Source: a bacterium
Lineage (GTDB): Bacteria > Auribacterota > UBA3054 > JAPLST01
Length of the DNA: 35,878 nt
Assembly: GCA_026417575.1 (NCBI GenBank)
Contig: JAOACZ010000205.1
Coordinates: 1-35,878 of the forward strand
Reading direction: 5' to 3'
Shown: in pieces, positions 1-8,317 of the stretch
Position numbering within the stretch: position 1 is the first letter of the stretch
How the letters are laid out: every line of letters begins with the position of its first letter
Translations under genes and position numbers: made by a program
Notes under the pieces: generated by a model
What the model was told of the DNA's origin: nothing
Seen by the model: the letters and a program-made list of their open reading frames with translations, nothing else
Databases searched by the model: none

Positions 1-311
1 GGGTGGGGTAGTCAGACGATGCGAGAGGCGGGCGAGGGGCGCGCGTAGGGGTGCGTATGTGGCGTCGGTGCCCGCGTAGCTGCGTTATTTTTGGTGGCGA
101 TGGGGTTGCATTCGCGGGCGGCCGTCAGATGACATTTTTGGTCGTCAGCAAACGACATTTTTTGTCGTTTGCGCTTCGTCCAGGTAACGAACAGGCTGTT
201 TTACTCGTGCGTGAGTCATAGACATTGTATGGAGTGGGGAAATAGTTTGGGGGAAGCGGGGAATTGGCGGTTGCGGGGGAAGCGCGTGTGAGCGGAAGAG
301 CGGCGGCGCGG
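1..311. other. Upstream non-coding or gene-end region
   Basis: No convincing gene is visible here. One + frame stays open from the window edge to a TAG at 77-79 and could be the last codons of a gene lying outside, but its arginine-rich translation matches nothing I recognise. The rest is G-rich DNA holding a perfect palindrome at 148-172 and, at the right end, the lepA promoter. Confidence 0.4.
148..172. repeat. Perfect 10-bp inverted repeat, possible operator
   Basis: GCAAACGACA (148-157) and TGTCGTTTGC (163-172) are exact reverse complements around a TTTTT centre. A related copy lies just upstream: 130-145 matches 153-168 at 14 of 16 positions, 23 bp apart. The GACA/TGTC core resembles the array at 3346-3389. 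It lies about 140 bp upstream of the lepA promoter. It is not a typical terminator for a + transcript because no T-run follows the hairpin. An operator or a terminator-like hairpin of an unseen upstream gene are both possible. Confidence 0.45.
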
Positions 312-340
312 TTGAAAAAAAGGGGTGAAAGGGTTACAAT
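312..340 (+). promoter_or_regulatory. lepA sigma70-type promoter (leaderless)
   Basis: TTGAAA (312-317), a 17-bp spacer and TACAAT (335-340). Each hexamer matches the consensus at five of six positions. The -10 box ends only 6 nt before the lepA ATG, so the predicted transcription start falls on or beside the start codon. Confidence 0.65.
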
Positions 341-346
341 GCAGGT

Positions 347-2140
347 ATGTTAGAGCGGATTAGGAATTTTTGCATTATTGCGCACATAGATCATGGGAAA
401 TCGACGTTAGCCGACCGGTTTCTTGAGCTGACCCATGCGGTGTCGGAACGGGAGCTGGTGGAGCAGACGTTGGATGATATGGAATTAGAGCGCGAGCGTG
501 GAATTACGATCAAATCGCATCCGGTGCGGTTGCGCTACGAGGGTCGTGAGGGGCAGGAATACATTTTGAATTTGATTGACACACCTGGGCATGTCGATTT
601 TTCGTATGAGGTGTCGCGGAGTTTAGCGGCGTGCGAGGGGGCGATTTTGCTGGTCGACGCGGGGCAGGGAGTGCAGGCGCAGACGGTGGCGAATTTGCAT
701 TTGGCGAGGGAACACGGGCTAACGATTATCCCGGTGTTGAACAAAATTGATCTTCCGACGGCGGACATAGAGGGGAGTATAGAGCAGATGATGGAGCTGG
801 TGCATGTGGGAGCGGATGATATCTTGCGGGTGAGCGGGAAGACGGGCCAGGGGGTACCGGAGTTGTTGGAGGCGATCGTGAGGCGGGTGCCGCCGCCGCA
901 GGAACCAGAGGATGATGCGTTACGGTGGCTGATTTTTGATTCGGAGTACGACGTATACAAAGGGGTTGTGGTGTACGGGCGTTTGTTCAGCGGGCGGGTG
1001 AGGAAAGGGGATCGGATTCGCATGATGTCAAGTGGGAAGGTGTTTGAGGTGATCGAGCTTGGGGTATTTACGCCGCGGATGACGCCGGTAGAAGAGCTTG
1101 GGCCTGGGGAGGTGGGGTATTTAACGGCGATGATCCGCGACGCGGCGGATGTGCGGATTGGGGACACGATAACGTTGGACGGAATGCCTGCCGCGGCTCC
1201 GTTACCGGGGTTCAAGGAATTTCACCCGATGGTATTTAGCGGGTTCTATCCGATTGATGCGGACCAGTACGACGAGTTTAAGAAAGCACTGGCGCGATTG
1301 CGGCTCAATGACGCGTCGTTTACGTATGAGCCGGAGACGTCGGCGGCGTTAGGGTTTGGGTTTCGGTGTGGCTTTTTGGGGTTGCTGCACTTGGAGATCA
1401 TTCAGGAGCGACTGGAGCGTGAATTTGGGATCAATTTAATTGCCACGGCGCCGAGCGTGGTGTATCAGGTGTTGCTGAAGAACGGTGAGGTGCGAGAGAT
1501 TGACAATCCGTTGAAGTTTCCGGACCCCGGGGAGATTGCGGAGATTGACGAACCGTATGTGGCTGCAGCGGTAGTGACACCGGTCGAGCGGATTGGCGCG
1601 GTGATGCAGCTAGCCTTGGAGCGGCGCGGAACGATGAAGAGTACGGAGACGTTGGATGCGAAGCGGGTGATTTTGCATTTTGAGATGCCGCTGAACGAGA
1701 TTATTATTGATTTTTACGATAAGATAAAGACGGTGACGTCCGGGTATGGGAGTTTGGATTACGAGCACATAGGATTTCGGGCGAGTGATTTGGTGAAGTT
1801 GGACATTTTGTTGAATGGGGAGGCAGTGGATGCATTTTCGACGATCGTGCATCGCGACCGGGCGTATGAGCGCGGGCGGGCGCTGGTAGAGAAGCTGAAG
1901 GAGGTGATTCCCCAGCAGCAGTTTGCGGTGGCGATCCAGGCGGCGATCGGGGGGCGAGTGATTGCACGGGAAACGGTGCGCGCGTTACGGAAGGACGTGC
2001 TGGCGAAGTGCTACGGCGGGGACATTACGCGGAAGCGGAAGCTGCTGGAGCGACAGAAGGAGGGGAAGAAGCGGATGAAGCAAGTGGGGAAGGTGGTCAT
2101 ACCGCAGAAGGCGTTTTTGGAGGTGTTGCGTGCGGAGTGA
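347..2140 (+). CDS. lepA: Elongation factor 4 (LepA), ribosomal back-translocase GTPase
   Basis: Translational GTPase that binds the ribosome and acts on stalled or mis-translocated complexes; cytosolic or membrane-associated. The 597-residue length is normal for the family. The G1 loop AHIDHGKST is at residues 12-20, DTPGH at 78-82 and NKID at 132-135, followed by EF-G-like domains and the LepA-specific C-terminal domain ending in a basic tail ([17 protein letters not shown]). The ATG at 347 is preceded by a -10 box only 6 nt upstream and by no spaced Shine-Dalgarno, so the message is probably leaderless. Its last 11 bases overlap the GTG start of a pseudopilin gene, which implies coupled translation. 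Identification is firm. Confidence 0.97.
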   Translation: MLERIRNFCIIAHIDHGKSTLADRFLELTHAVSERELVEQTLDDMELERERGITIKSHPVRLRYEGREGQEYILNLIDTPGHVDFSYEVSRSLAACEGAILLVDAGQGVQAQTVANLHLAREHGLTIIPVLNKIDLPTADIEGSIEQMMELVHVGADDILRVSGKTGQGVPELLEAIVRRVPPPQEPEDDALRWLIFDSEYDVYKGVVVYGRLFSGRVRKGDRIRMMSSGKVFEVIELGVFTPRMTPVEELGPGEVGYLTAMIRDAADVRIGDTITLDGMPAAAPLPGFKEFHPMVFSGFYPIDADQYDEFKKALARLRLNDASFTYEPETSAALGFGFRCGFLGLLHLEIIQERLEREFGINLIATAPSVVYQVLLKNGEVREIDNPLKFPDPGEIAEIDEPYVAAAVVTPVERIGAVMQLALERRGTMKSTETLDAKRVILHFEMPLNEIIIDFYDKIKTVTSGYGSLDYEHIGFRASDLVKLDILLNGEAVDAFSTIVHRDRAYERGRALVEKLKEVIPQQQFAVAIQAAIGGRVIARETVRALRKDVLAKCYGGDITRKRKLLERQKEGKKRMKQVGKVVIPQKAFLEVLRAE

Positions 2141-2486
2141 GGCGGGGAGGGGACTTAGTTTGGTGGAATTTTTAGCAGCCTGCGTGGTGACAGGGATTTT
2201 GATTGTGCTTGTGTTAGGGGTGGTGGTGGGTGCACGGGAGCGGACGCGGATGGCAAGGGCGATGGAGAGATGCCGGGAACTTAGCGCAGCAGCCCAGCGA
2301 TACGAGATGGAAACGGGGCGAGAGCTGAGGCAATTGAGCGAGTTAGTAGAGAGCGATGTGGAGGGATGGAACGGGCCGTATGCGCATGCAGATGATGGAT
2401 TTTGCGATCCGTGGGGAAGCAGGTATGTGGTGGTCCGGGAGGGGGACGCGGTGCAGGTTGTAAGCTCGAACGTGCTAGGGCGTTGA
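2130..2486 (+). CDS. GspG-like pseudopilin, GTG start inside lepA
   Basis: A 118-residue protein with a type IV prepilin-like N-terminus: cleavage would fall between G8 and L9 of GLSLVEF, leaving Glu at +5 of the mature protein, followed by a hydrophobic helix (about residues 12-31). The C-terminal part has WNGPYA and DPWGSRY, resembling the GspG/major pseudopilin core. The start is chosen because GGAGG (2119-2123) sits 6 nt before GTG 2130. The gene overlaps the lepA end by 11 bp, so it is probably translationally coupled. Its 3' end overlaps the end of the convergent psd gene by 12 bp. It has Leu rather than the usual Phe at +1, and it lies far from the main pseudopilin cluster (22.8-25.7 kb). 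It may be a minor pseudopilin. Confidence 0.75.
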   Translation: MRSEAGRGLSLVEFLAACVVTGILIVLVLGVVVGARERTRMARAMERCRELSAAAQRYEMETGRELRQLSELVESDVEGWNGPYAHADDGFCDPWGSRYVVVREGDAVQVVSSNVLGR

Positions 2487-3278
2487 AGGAGAGGGCGAGT
2501 TGCAGAGGACGCGTGCGATAGGTTGGCCGATGAGGACGCGGAAACCCTGAGTGATGTGGGAGAGCAGGGCAACGCGGTGGGGTTGAAAAACCAAGATGAC
2601 AGTTGAGCCAAGCTCGAAGCGGCCGAGCTCATCGCCTTTGCGGTAGGCGACAGGTGGAGATGGTTGCGGGTCGAGTGGGTGCTTGGTGACGATCCTTCCT
2701 ACGTTCGCAGCGCCAACTTTAATCATCAAAAATTTGCCCCACGGCGCCGATAATTCGGTAACTGTGCGACGATTGCGGAGGAGCACGTTCGGGCGCTTAC
2801 GGGCAGCGGCTGGGCTGACAGGGAAGAGCGATCCGGGGATTGTCCAACAGCGTGTGACAATTGCATCACAGGGAGAATAAATGCGATGAATGTCGCGGGG
2901 TGAGAGGTAGAATGAGAGGAAAATGCCTTCGAGGTAATCGGGGGCATTGGTGCCAAGCAAGTTTGAGAACGAGGTGGGGCGGCCTTTCACGAGAAGGAGG
3001 GAATCGTGAAGGACCAGGCCTGTAGCGGTGACGAAGGCATCAACAGGGGCGATGATGAGATTTGGCTGGGGTGCGATGGGGCGCGAGTTTTGAGCAGGCT
3101 CGCGAATGAAGAAGGAAAGGAGTGAGGGAAATGAAGAGAGTGGCTGTGAGAGCTGAGTGATGTCCACGCGGTAGAGGCGGACAAACAAGTGAATGAGGGT
3201 GCGCACGAGGAAATGTGGGCGCTCGAGGCGCGCGAAGAAGCCAGTGAAGCGGGCGAGGATTGAATAGACAAAAACCAT
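2475..3278 (-). CDS. psd: Phosphatidylserine decarboxylase proenzyme
   Basis: Makes phosphatidylethanolamine from phosphatidylserine at the inner membrane; the proenzyme cleaves itself to give a pyruvoyl-containing alpha chain. The cleavage motif LGST is present in FELGSTVILVF near the C-terminus; the serine would become the pyruvoyl group. Also visible are SPRDIHRIYSP (family histidine region), APVDAFV and KVGAANVGRI. The length of 267 residues fits bacterial Psd. No phosphatidylserine synthase lies nearby. Transcription should start almost on the ATG (extended -10 box five nt upstream). The coding strand is C-rich, and the 3' end overlaps the convergent pseudopilin gene. Confidence 0.92.
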   Translation of the reverse strand: MVFVYSILARFTGFFARLERPHFLVRTLIHLFVRLYRVDITQLSQPLSSFPSLLSFFIREPAQNSRPIAPQPNLIIAPVDAFVTATGLVLHDSLLLVKGRPTSFSNLLGTNAPDYLEGIFLSFYLSPRDIHRIYSPCDAIVTRCWTIPGSLFPVSPAAARKRPNVLLRNRRTVTELSAPWGKFLMIKVGAANVGRIVTKHPLDPQPSPPVAYRKGDELGRFELGSTVILVFQPHRVALLSHITQGFRVLIGQPIARVLCNSPSPSTP

Positions 3279-3283
3279 GCGAA

Positions 3284-3292
3284 ATTATAACA
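3284..3292 (-). promoter_or_regulatory. psd extended -10 promoter (leaderless)
   Basis: On the minus strand TGTTATAAT, an extended -10 element (TGn plus a perfect TATAAT), lies 5 nt before the psd ATG. No good -35 hexamer is seen at 16-19 bp. Extended -10 promoters can work without one. The predicted transcript starts at the ATG. Confidence 0.6.
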
Positions 3293-3345
3293 AAAAGGAT
3301 AGAAGCGAGGTCCTTGCGAGAGGGTTGGGCAGTAGTGGGAGCGTT

Positions 3346-3389
3346 GTCAGTTGGCGACATATCGCGACAAGAATTGACAATACATGTCA
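3346..3389. promoter_or_regulatory. Helically phased GACA/GTCA array, possible operator
   Basis: The tetramers GTCA (3346), GACA (3356), GACA (3366), GACA (3376) and GTCA (3386) begin exactly 10 bp apart, and another GACA begins at 3407. The last two form the inverted repeat TGACA-ATACA-TGTCA (3375-3389), which overlaps the -35 box of the HTH-EIIA gene. The array lies between the divergent psd and HTH-EIIA promoters. Repeats on one helix face suggest cooperative binding of a regulator, possibly the HTH-EIIA protein itself. That is inference. Confidence 0.45.
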
Positions 3390-3402
3390 CTTTGGGTAGA
3401 AT
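3374..3402 (+). promoter_or_regulatory. HTH-EIIA operon promoter
   Basis: A perfect -35 TTGACA (3374-3379), a 17-bp spacer and TAGAAT (3397-3402). The predicted transcription start is near 3409, which rules out the ATG at 3405 and supports the ATG at 3432 with its Shine-Dalgarno. Confidence 0.75.
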
Positions 3403-3431
3403 AAATGACAACTCAGCGAGTAGGGAGAGGT

Positions 3432-4136
3432 ATGGACTTGACGGTGAAGGACGTAGCAAAGCTGCTGAAGGTATCTGAGCGGACGGTGTATCGTTGGATA
3501 CAGCAGGAGGCGATACCTGCGTATAAGATTCTTGACCAATATCGATTTAACCGGGCAGAGCTGTTGCAGTGGGCGGCGTCGCGGAAGATCGGGGTATCAG
3601 CGGATTTGGTACAGGAGGGGGAGAGGAGCGCTGAACCATTGCCGACGCTGGTAGAGGCACTGCGGCGCGGTGGGATTTATTATCGAGTGGAGGGGAAGAC
3701 GAAGGAGGAGGTATTTCGGGCAATGTTAGAGGTGATGAGGTTACCGGAGGAGGTAGATCGGGAGTTTTTCTTGCGGGTGTTGCTGGCGCGGGAGGAGCTA
3801 GCGACGACAGCGGTGGGGGATGGAATAGCGATACCGCATGTGAGGAATCCGCTGGTGTTGCACGTGCCACAGTCATTTGTGTCGTTATGTTTCTTGGATC
3901 AGGCGGTGGAATTTGGAGCACTAGACGGCCAACCAGTGAGCAGCTTATTTACAGTGGTGAGTGCCAGCGTGCGGGTGCATTTGCATTTATTGTCGCGCTT
4001 GGCGTTTGCATTGCGGGATGCGGGGTTTAAGGAGAGCGTGGTGAAGCAGGAGCGGCGGGAGAAGATTCTGGCGGAAGCGGCGCGTGTAGAGGGGATGCTG
4101 CGGAACGGGGCCGCGGCGAAGCAGAGCGGAAAGTGA
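3432..4136 (+). CDS. HTH domain fused to PTS EIIA (fructose-type), likely regulator
   Basis: A 234-residue two-domain protein. Residues 1-50 are an excisionase/MerR-like winged helix-turn-helix (LTVKDVAKLLKVSERTVYRWIQQ). Residues about 70-220 are a fructose/nitrogen-type EIIA domain with the phospho-acceptor region GDGIAIPHVRNP, His at 136. Known EIIA domains accept phosphate from HPr; here the DNA-binding domain suggests phosphorylation-dependent transcription control. No EIIB, EIIC, HPr or EI gene is in the window. Start choice: ATG 3432 has AGGGAG 4 nt upstream and lies downstream of the predicted transcript start, unlike the ATG at 3405. It leads an operon with the U32 gene 10 nt later. 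The DNA-binding target is unknown. Confidence 0.85.
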   Translation: MDLTVKDVAKLLKVSERTVYRWIQQEAIPAYKILDQYRFNRAELLQWAASRKIGVSADLVQEGERSAEPLPTLVEALRRGGIYYRVEGKTKEEVFRAMLEVMRLPEEVDREFFLRVLLAREELATTAVGDGIAIPHVRNPLVLHVPQSFVSLCFLDQAVEFGALDGQPVSSLFTVVSASVRVHLHLLSRLAFALRDAGFKESVVKQERREKILAEAARVEGMLRNGAAAKQSGK

Positions 4137-4146
4137 GGAGGAGTTA

Positions 4147-6000
4147 GTGAGAGGGTCTGAAGGAGTAAAGAGGCTTGAGTTGTTAGCGCCGGCCAGGGAT
4201 CTGGAGTGTGGGAAGGCGGCGATCGACTGCGGAGCAGACGCGGTGTACATTGGCGGGCCACGTTTTGGTGCGCGGGAGAAGGCGAGCAACGAAATTGAAG
4301 CGATTGGGCGTTTGAGCGAGTATGCACACAAGTATTGGGCGCGCGTGTACGTGACGGTGAACACACTCTTGCGGGACGAGGAAGTGGAGGAGGCGGTAGA
4401 ATTGATCTGGGAGATGTACCGGGTGGGGGCGGATGCAGTAATTATTCAAGACGTGGGGTTGTTGGAATGTGAGTTACCGCCGATAGCGTTGATTGCGAGT
4501 ACACAGATGCACAATCACACTCCGGAGCGGGTGAAATTTCTTGAGGGGGTAGGGTTTACGCGGGTGATTTTGGCGCGGGAGTTGACGCTGGAAGAGATCA
4601 AGGCGATAAGGGCGGCCGCGCCAGAGGTAGAGTTAGAGTGTTTTGTGCATGGTGCGTTGTGTGTATGTTATAGTGGTCAATGTTATTTGAGCTACGCGCG
4701 CGGGGGGCGGAGTGGGAATCGCGGGGCATGCGCACAGCCGTGTCGGTTGCGCTATCGCTTGGTGGACCGAGAGGGGCGCATGGTAGCAGGGCCAGGATAT
4801 TTACTATCACTGAAGGATTTGAACTTGACGGGTGCTCTTGGGGAATTAGCGGAAGCGGGAGTGACGAGTTTTAAGATTGAGGGACGGTTGAAGGACAGAG
4901 GGTACGTGATGAACACCGTGGCGTGGTATCGGCGGGAATTGGATGAGGTGATTAGAAGTGGTGGGTATGGGCGTGGCTCGTCGGGGCGGAGCGTAAGTGG
5001 GTTTATTCCCGAGATTGAGAAGACGTTTAATCGGGGGTACACGCGCTATTATTTGCATGGAGTAAGCGAGGGAGTGAACGAAGCGCGTAGTCCGAAGTGG
5101 ATTGGTGAACCGGTGGGGAGAGTAGTGAGTGTTTTAGGGCGGGTGGTGGAGCTAGAGGGTGCGAACAGGGTGGGGAATGGGGATGGGATCAGTTATTTTG
5201 ACGCCCAGGGGGAGTTAAAAGGGACGCGGGTGAACGTGGCCGAGGGGCGACGGTTGGTGGTGCAGGAGGAACTGGAGTTACAGCCGGGGGAGATGGTGTA
5301 TCGGAATTATGATCATGCGTTTATGCGGGCTTTGGAGCGCGTGCGACCGCGGCGGGAAATAGGGGTAGAGTTTGAGATTCAAATAAGGGAAAGGGAGTGT
5401 GTCTGTCGAGTGAGCGATGAAGATGGGGTGAGGGTACAGACGCGCTGTGTGTGGGAGGGGAACGAGGTGAGTGGAAGGGCGGATGCACGGGGGCGGCTCA
5501 TGCGCCAGTTTGAAAAGTGTGGGGGGACTGAATTTCGGTGTCTTGGGGTGCAGGTAGTAGGGGAGATAGAGCGAGTGCCAAGGGTAGCTGAGCTAAATAG
5601 GCTGCGGCGGGAGGCGTTGCAGAGATTAGCAACACAACGGGCGATAGAGCGGCCGCGGATGGTTCGAAGGGCTGGCGGCAAGCGGTCGACATTCCCAGAG
5701 CGAAGATTAGACTATACGGGCAACGTGCTAAACCAACGGGCAGCGGCATTCTACCGGCGACATGGCGTAGAAGCGATCGAGATCGGAGGTGACGCACGAG
5801 AAACGCTCAAAAATGAAGTGGTGATGCGAACGAGGTATTGCCCTCTGCGTGAGCGGGGGATGTGCGTACGAAACCGTGAAGAGAAGAACGTGAGAGCACC
5901 GCTGTTTTTGGTGGATGACGAGGGGATACGGCTTGAGCTTCGCTGCAACAAGGGTGCGTGCTGCATGGAGTACATTTTACGGGGTAAAGCAGGATTGTGA
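4147..6000 (+). CDS. U32-family protein, RlhA/TrhP-like (tRNA/rRNA hydroxylation type)
   Basis: A 617-residue peptidase U32 family member. The family signature is visible at residues 163-203: ECFVHGALCVCYSGQC, followed by GNRGACAQPCR. Cys172, Cys179, Cys195 and Cys199 fit the iron-sulphur cluster cysteines of the TrhP/RlhA group. These enzymes install 5-hydroxy groups on tRNA uridine or 23S rRNA cytidine using prephenate. The length (E. coli RlhA is slightly longer) and the long C-terminal extension point more to RlhA than to TrhP. The tail is also cysteine-rich (CPLRERGMC, CNKGACC). GTG start with GAGGAG upstream; second gene of the HTH-EIIA operon. The exact substrate cannot be read from sequence; an older annotation would be collagenase-like protease. 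Confidence 0.85.
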   Translation: MRGSEGVKRLELLAPARDLECGKAAIDCGADAVYIGGPRFGAREKASNEIEAIGRLSEYAHKYWARVYVTVNTLLRDEEVEEAVELIWEMYRVGADAVIIQDVGLLECELPPIALIASTQMHNHTPERVKFLEGVGFTRVILARELTLEEIKAIRAAAPEVELECFVHGALCVCYSGQCYLSYARGGRSGNRGACAQPCRLRYRLVDREGRMVAGPGYLLSLKDLNLTGALGELAEAGVTSFKIEGRLKDRGYVMNTVAWYRRELDEVIRSGGYGRGSSGRSVSGFIPEIEKTFNRGYTRYYLHGVSEGVNEARSPKWIGEPVGRVVSVLGRVVELEGANRVGNGDGISYFDAQGELKGTRVNVAEGRRLVVQEELELQPGEMVYRNYDHAFMRALERVRPRREIGVEFEIQIRERECVCRVSDEDGVRVQTRCVWEGNEVSGRADARGRLMRQFEKCGGTEFRCLGVQVVGEIERVPRVAELNRLRREALQRLATQRAIERPRMVRRAGGKRSTFPERRLDYTGNVLNQRAAAFYRRHGVEAIEIGGDARETLKNEVVMRTRYCPLRERGMCVRNREEKNVRAPLFLVDDEGIRLELRCNKGACCMEYILRGKAGL

Positions 6001-6019
6001 CGGTAGGAGGGAGTAGGAG

Positions 6020-7567
6020 ATGGAGAAGTGGTTAGATTGGATGGTGGAAGCGAGTGGGTGGATGTTTTTAGCGATTTACGGTGTTTGCGCGGTAGTGCTG
6101 GGCGTGTACGCGGTGAACTGCTATGTGATGATTTGGCTCTTTCACCGTCGGCGGCGCGAGGAACAAGAGCGATACATGAGGGAATGCGAACGGTTTTGGA
6201 GCGAAGCAACGAATGCGGACTTACCAGTGGTGACGACGCAATTGCCGGTGTACAATGAAGCGAACGTGGTAGTGCGACTGTTGCAGTCAGTAGTGGGCGT
6301 AGAGTATCCACGGGAGAAGCATCAGATTCAAGTCTTAGATGACTCTACGGACGAGACGACAGAGGTGATAGCGGAGGAGGTGCGGCGGTACCAGGCTGCA
6401 GGGGTGTGGATTGAGCATATTCGGCGAGGAACACGCGAGGGGTATAAAGCAGGTGCATTGCAGTACGGGATGGAGCGAGCAGTGGGAGAGTACATCGCAA
6501 TTTTTGACGCTGACTTTGTGCCGCAGCGGGATTTTTTGAGGCGGCTGCTTCCTACGATCATTGTCGATGAGCGGGGTGCGGCCGTACAAGCGCGGTGGGA
6601 GTACTTGAATCGGGAGGAGAGTGTGCTAACGCGGGCGCAGAGCATTGGGTTAGATGCGCATTTTGCAATTGAGCAGGGGGCGCGGGCGTGGAATGGGTTG
6701 TACATGAACTTTAACGGGACAGCGGGAATTTGGCGGCGAGCGGCGATTGAGGCGGTGGGTGGGTGGCAGGATGACACGTTAACGGAAGACATGGACTTAT
6801 CATATCGTGTGCAGTTAGCAGGGTGGCGGATGAAGTTCGTGTTTGACGTGGAGGTGCCGTGCGAGTTGCCTGGGACAGTGAGCTCATACAAGACGCAGCA
6901 GTTTCGCTGGGCGAAGGGGTCTTTACAGACAGCGCGGAAGTTATTGCCGGCGATACTTCGTTCGCGCGACGGGTGGTTCAGGAAATTCGAGGCGGTGATG
7001 CATTTGACGCACCACGTGATTGATCCATTGATCATGATTTTGGTGGTGTGTGCGTTACCGGCGCTGTTGATGGCACGAGGGCAGGTACATGGGGTGATTT
7101 TGGGTGTGATACTGTGCGGGCTTTTTGTGCTGAGTATTTCAGCACCTGCAGCACTGCATGGATACGGACAGCGGGTATTGGGACGACGTTGGTGGCATGT
7201 GATGCCGTATATACCGGTGCTCTCGTGTTTATACACGGGGCTATTAGTGAGCAATTGCAAGGCTATGTACGAGACGCTACGAGGGATTCAGAGTCCGTTT
7301 GTACGCACGCCAAAAGAAGGTGAGGGGGCAAGCAAGCGGGTTAAGTACCGGCCGGTGGGGGACAGATACGGGTGGGTGGAGCTGGGGTTGGGGGTATATT
7401 GTACGATTTCGTTAGGATACTGTTTGCTTCACGGGCATGTAATTTTGGCATATTTCATGTTGCTGAATAGTGTGGCATTTGTGTACGTGGGGCTGCATTC
7501 ACTCAGGGTAATGGGGGTTGGGGGCGCCACTGAGTTCACGGTGGTAGGGAAGCGGGCGCCCGGATGA
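6020..7567 (+). CDS. Membrane glycosyltransferase family 2 (cellulose synthase-like)
   Basis: Processive-type GT2 enzyme, 515 residues, inner membrane. A membrane segment at about 14-40 precedes the cytosolic GT-A domain. Catalytic motifs: DD at 107-108, FDADF at 162-166 (DxD), TED at 256-258 and QQFRW at 293-297 (the QxxRW of processive synthases). Several hydrophobic segments follow (about 331-385, 395-415, 455-490). It resembles CESA-like/CSLA-type beta-glycan synthases. No c-di-GMP PilZ domain or BcsB partner is seen. GGAGGGAG lies upstream of the ATG. It overlaps the next gene by 4 bp. The polymer made is unknown. Confidence 0.88.
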   Translation: MEKWLDWMVEASGWMFLAIYGVCAVVLGVYAVNCYVMIWLFHRRRREEQERYMRECERFWSEATNADLPVVTTQLPVYNEANVVVRLLQSVVGVEYPREKHQIQVLDDSTDETTEVIAEEVRRYQAAGVWIEHIRRGTREGYKAGALQYGMERAVGEYIAIFDADFVPQRDFLRRLLPTIIVDERGAAVQARWEYLNREESVLTRAQSIGLDAHFAIEQGARAWNGLYMNFNGTAGIWRRAAIEAVGGWQDDTLTEDMDLSYRVQLAGWRMKFVFDVEVPCELPGTVSSYKTQQFRWAKGSLQTARKLLPAILRSRDGWFRKFEAVMHLTHHVIDPLIMILVVCALPALLMARGQVHGVILGVILCGLFVLSISAPAALHGYGQRVLGRRWWHVMPYIPVLSCLYTGLLVSNCKAMYETLRGIQSPFVRTPKEGEGASKRVKYRPVGDRYGWVELGLGVYCTISLGYCLLHGHVILAYFMLLNSVAFVYVGLHSLRVMGVGGATEFTVVGKRAPG

Positions 7568-8301
7568 TACACGAGCTAACGGAGGGGCAATGGGTGGCGC
7601 TAGGGGTTGCGGGGCTTTTGATTGGTGCGGCAAAGGCAGGGGTAGTTGGAGGGACAATCTTGGTCATTCCGCTTCTAGCCAGTGTGTTTCCTGCGAAAAG
7701 TTCGACGGGGATCCTTTTGCCGTTGTTGTGCGTGGGCGATGTAGTCGGAATTGTTGCATATCGGCGACACGGGCGTTGGGACATTATCCGGCGTGTGTTT
7801 CCACCGGCGGCCGTGGGGGTGATAGTTGGGTACCTTCTGATGGGGAGGATCACAGATGGGCAGTTAAGGCGGCTGATTGGGTGTATCGTCTTGGGTTTGC
7901 TTGTGTTGCAGTATAGGATGTCGCATTCGAATCTAGATGGTGTTCGCCGACATCCGATGTTAGCGGTACTGGTAGGGCTGCTTGTAGGGTTTACCACGAT
8001 GACCGCGAACGCGTCAGGGCCGATCATGACGTTGTACCTTTTGATGTGCGGGTTGGAGAAAAGGGAGTTTGTGGGGACGATGGCGTGGTGCTATTTGTGC
8101 GTCAATATCTTTAAGATCCCGTTTTCTGCGCAGTTAGGTCTGATCACACGTGATTCGCTTGTGGTAAATGGGCTGGTAGTGCCAGCGATCGTCCTGGGAG
8201 GTGTGGGTGGATATTTTTTTGTCCAGCGTGTTTCGCAGAGGGTATTCGACGCGCTTATGGTTGGGTTAGCAGCTGGTGGGGCGGTGTATTTACTGTGGTG
8301 A
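7564..8301 (+). CDS. TauE/SafE-family membrane transporter
   Basis: A hydrophobic 245-residue protein with about seven or eight membrane segments in two related halves, including glycine-rich GLLIGAAKAGVVGGTILVIPLLA at the N-terminus and GFTTMTANASGPIMTLYLL near residue 140. These are typical of TauE/SafE (sulfite exporter/anion permease) proteins. Members export sulfite, sulfoacetate or other organic anions, or have unknown substrates. Its ATG overlaps the TGA of the glycosyltransferase gene (ATGA), so the two are co-translated. It is the last gene of the HTH-EIIA operon and converges on the GNAT gene with a 16-nt gap and no visible terminator. The substrate is unknown. Confidence 0.82.
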   Translation: MIHELTEGQWVALGVAGLLIGAAKAGVVGGTILVIPLLASVFPAKSSTGILLPLLCVGDVVGIVAYRRHGRWDIIRRVFPPAAVGVIVGYLLMGRITDGQLRRLIGCIVLGLLVLQYRMSHSNLDGVRRHPMLAVLVGLLVGFTTMTANASGPIMTLYLLMCGLEKREFVGTMAWCYLCVNIFKIPFSAQLGLITRDSLVVNGLVVPAIVLGGVGGYFFVQRVSQRVFDALMVGLAAGGAVYLLW

Positions 8302-8317
8302 AGGGGCAGCGGGAAAG

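Noticed and set aside
3405-3431. Earlier ATG for the HTH-EIIA gene at 3405
   Set aside because: It lies upstream of the predicted transcription start and has no Shine-Dalgarno; ATG 3432 has both in order.
6328-7260. 310-codon minus-strand open frame opposite the glycosyltransferase gene
   Set aside because: It is the antisense of a clear GT2 gene, with a low-complexity, domain-free translation. The same applies to long frames opposite nagA and the SDR gene (31132-32208) and opposite the amidohydrolase gene (11847-12497).
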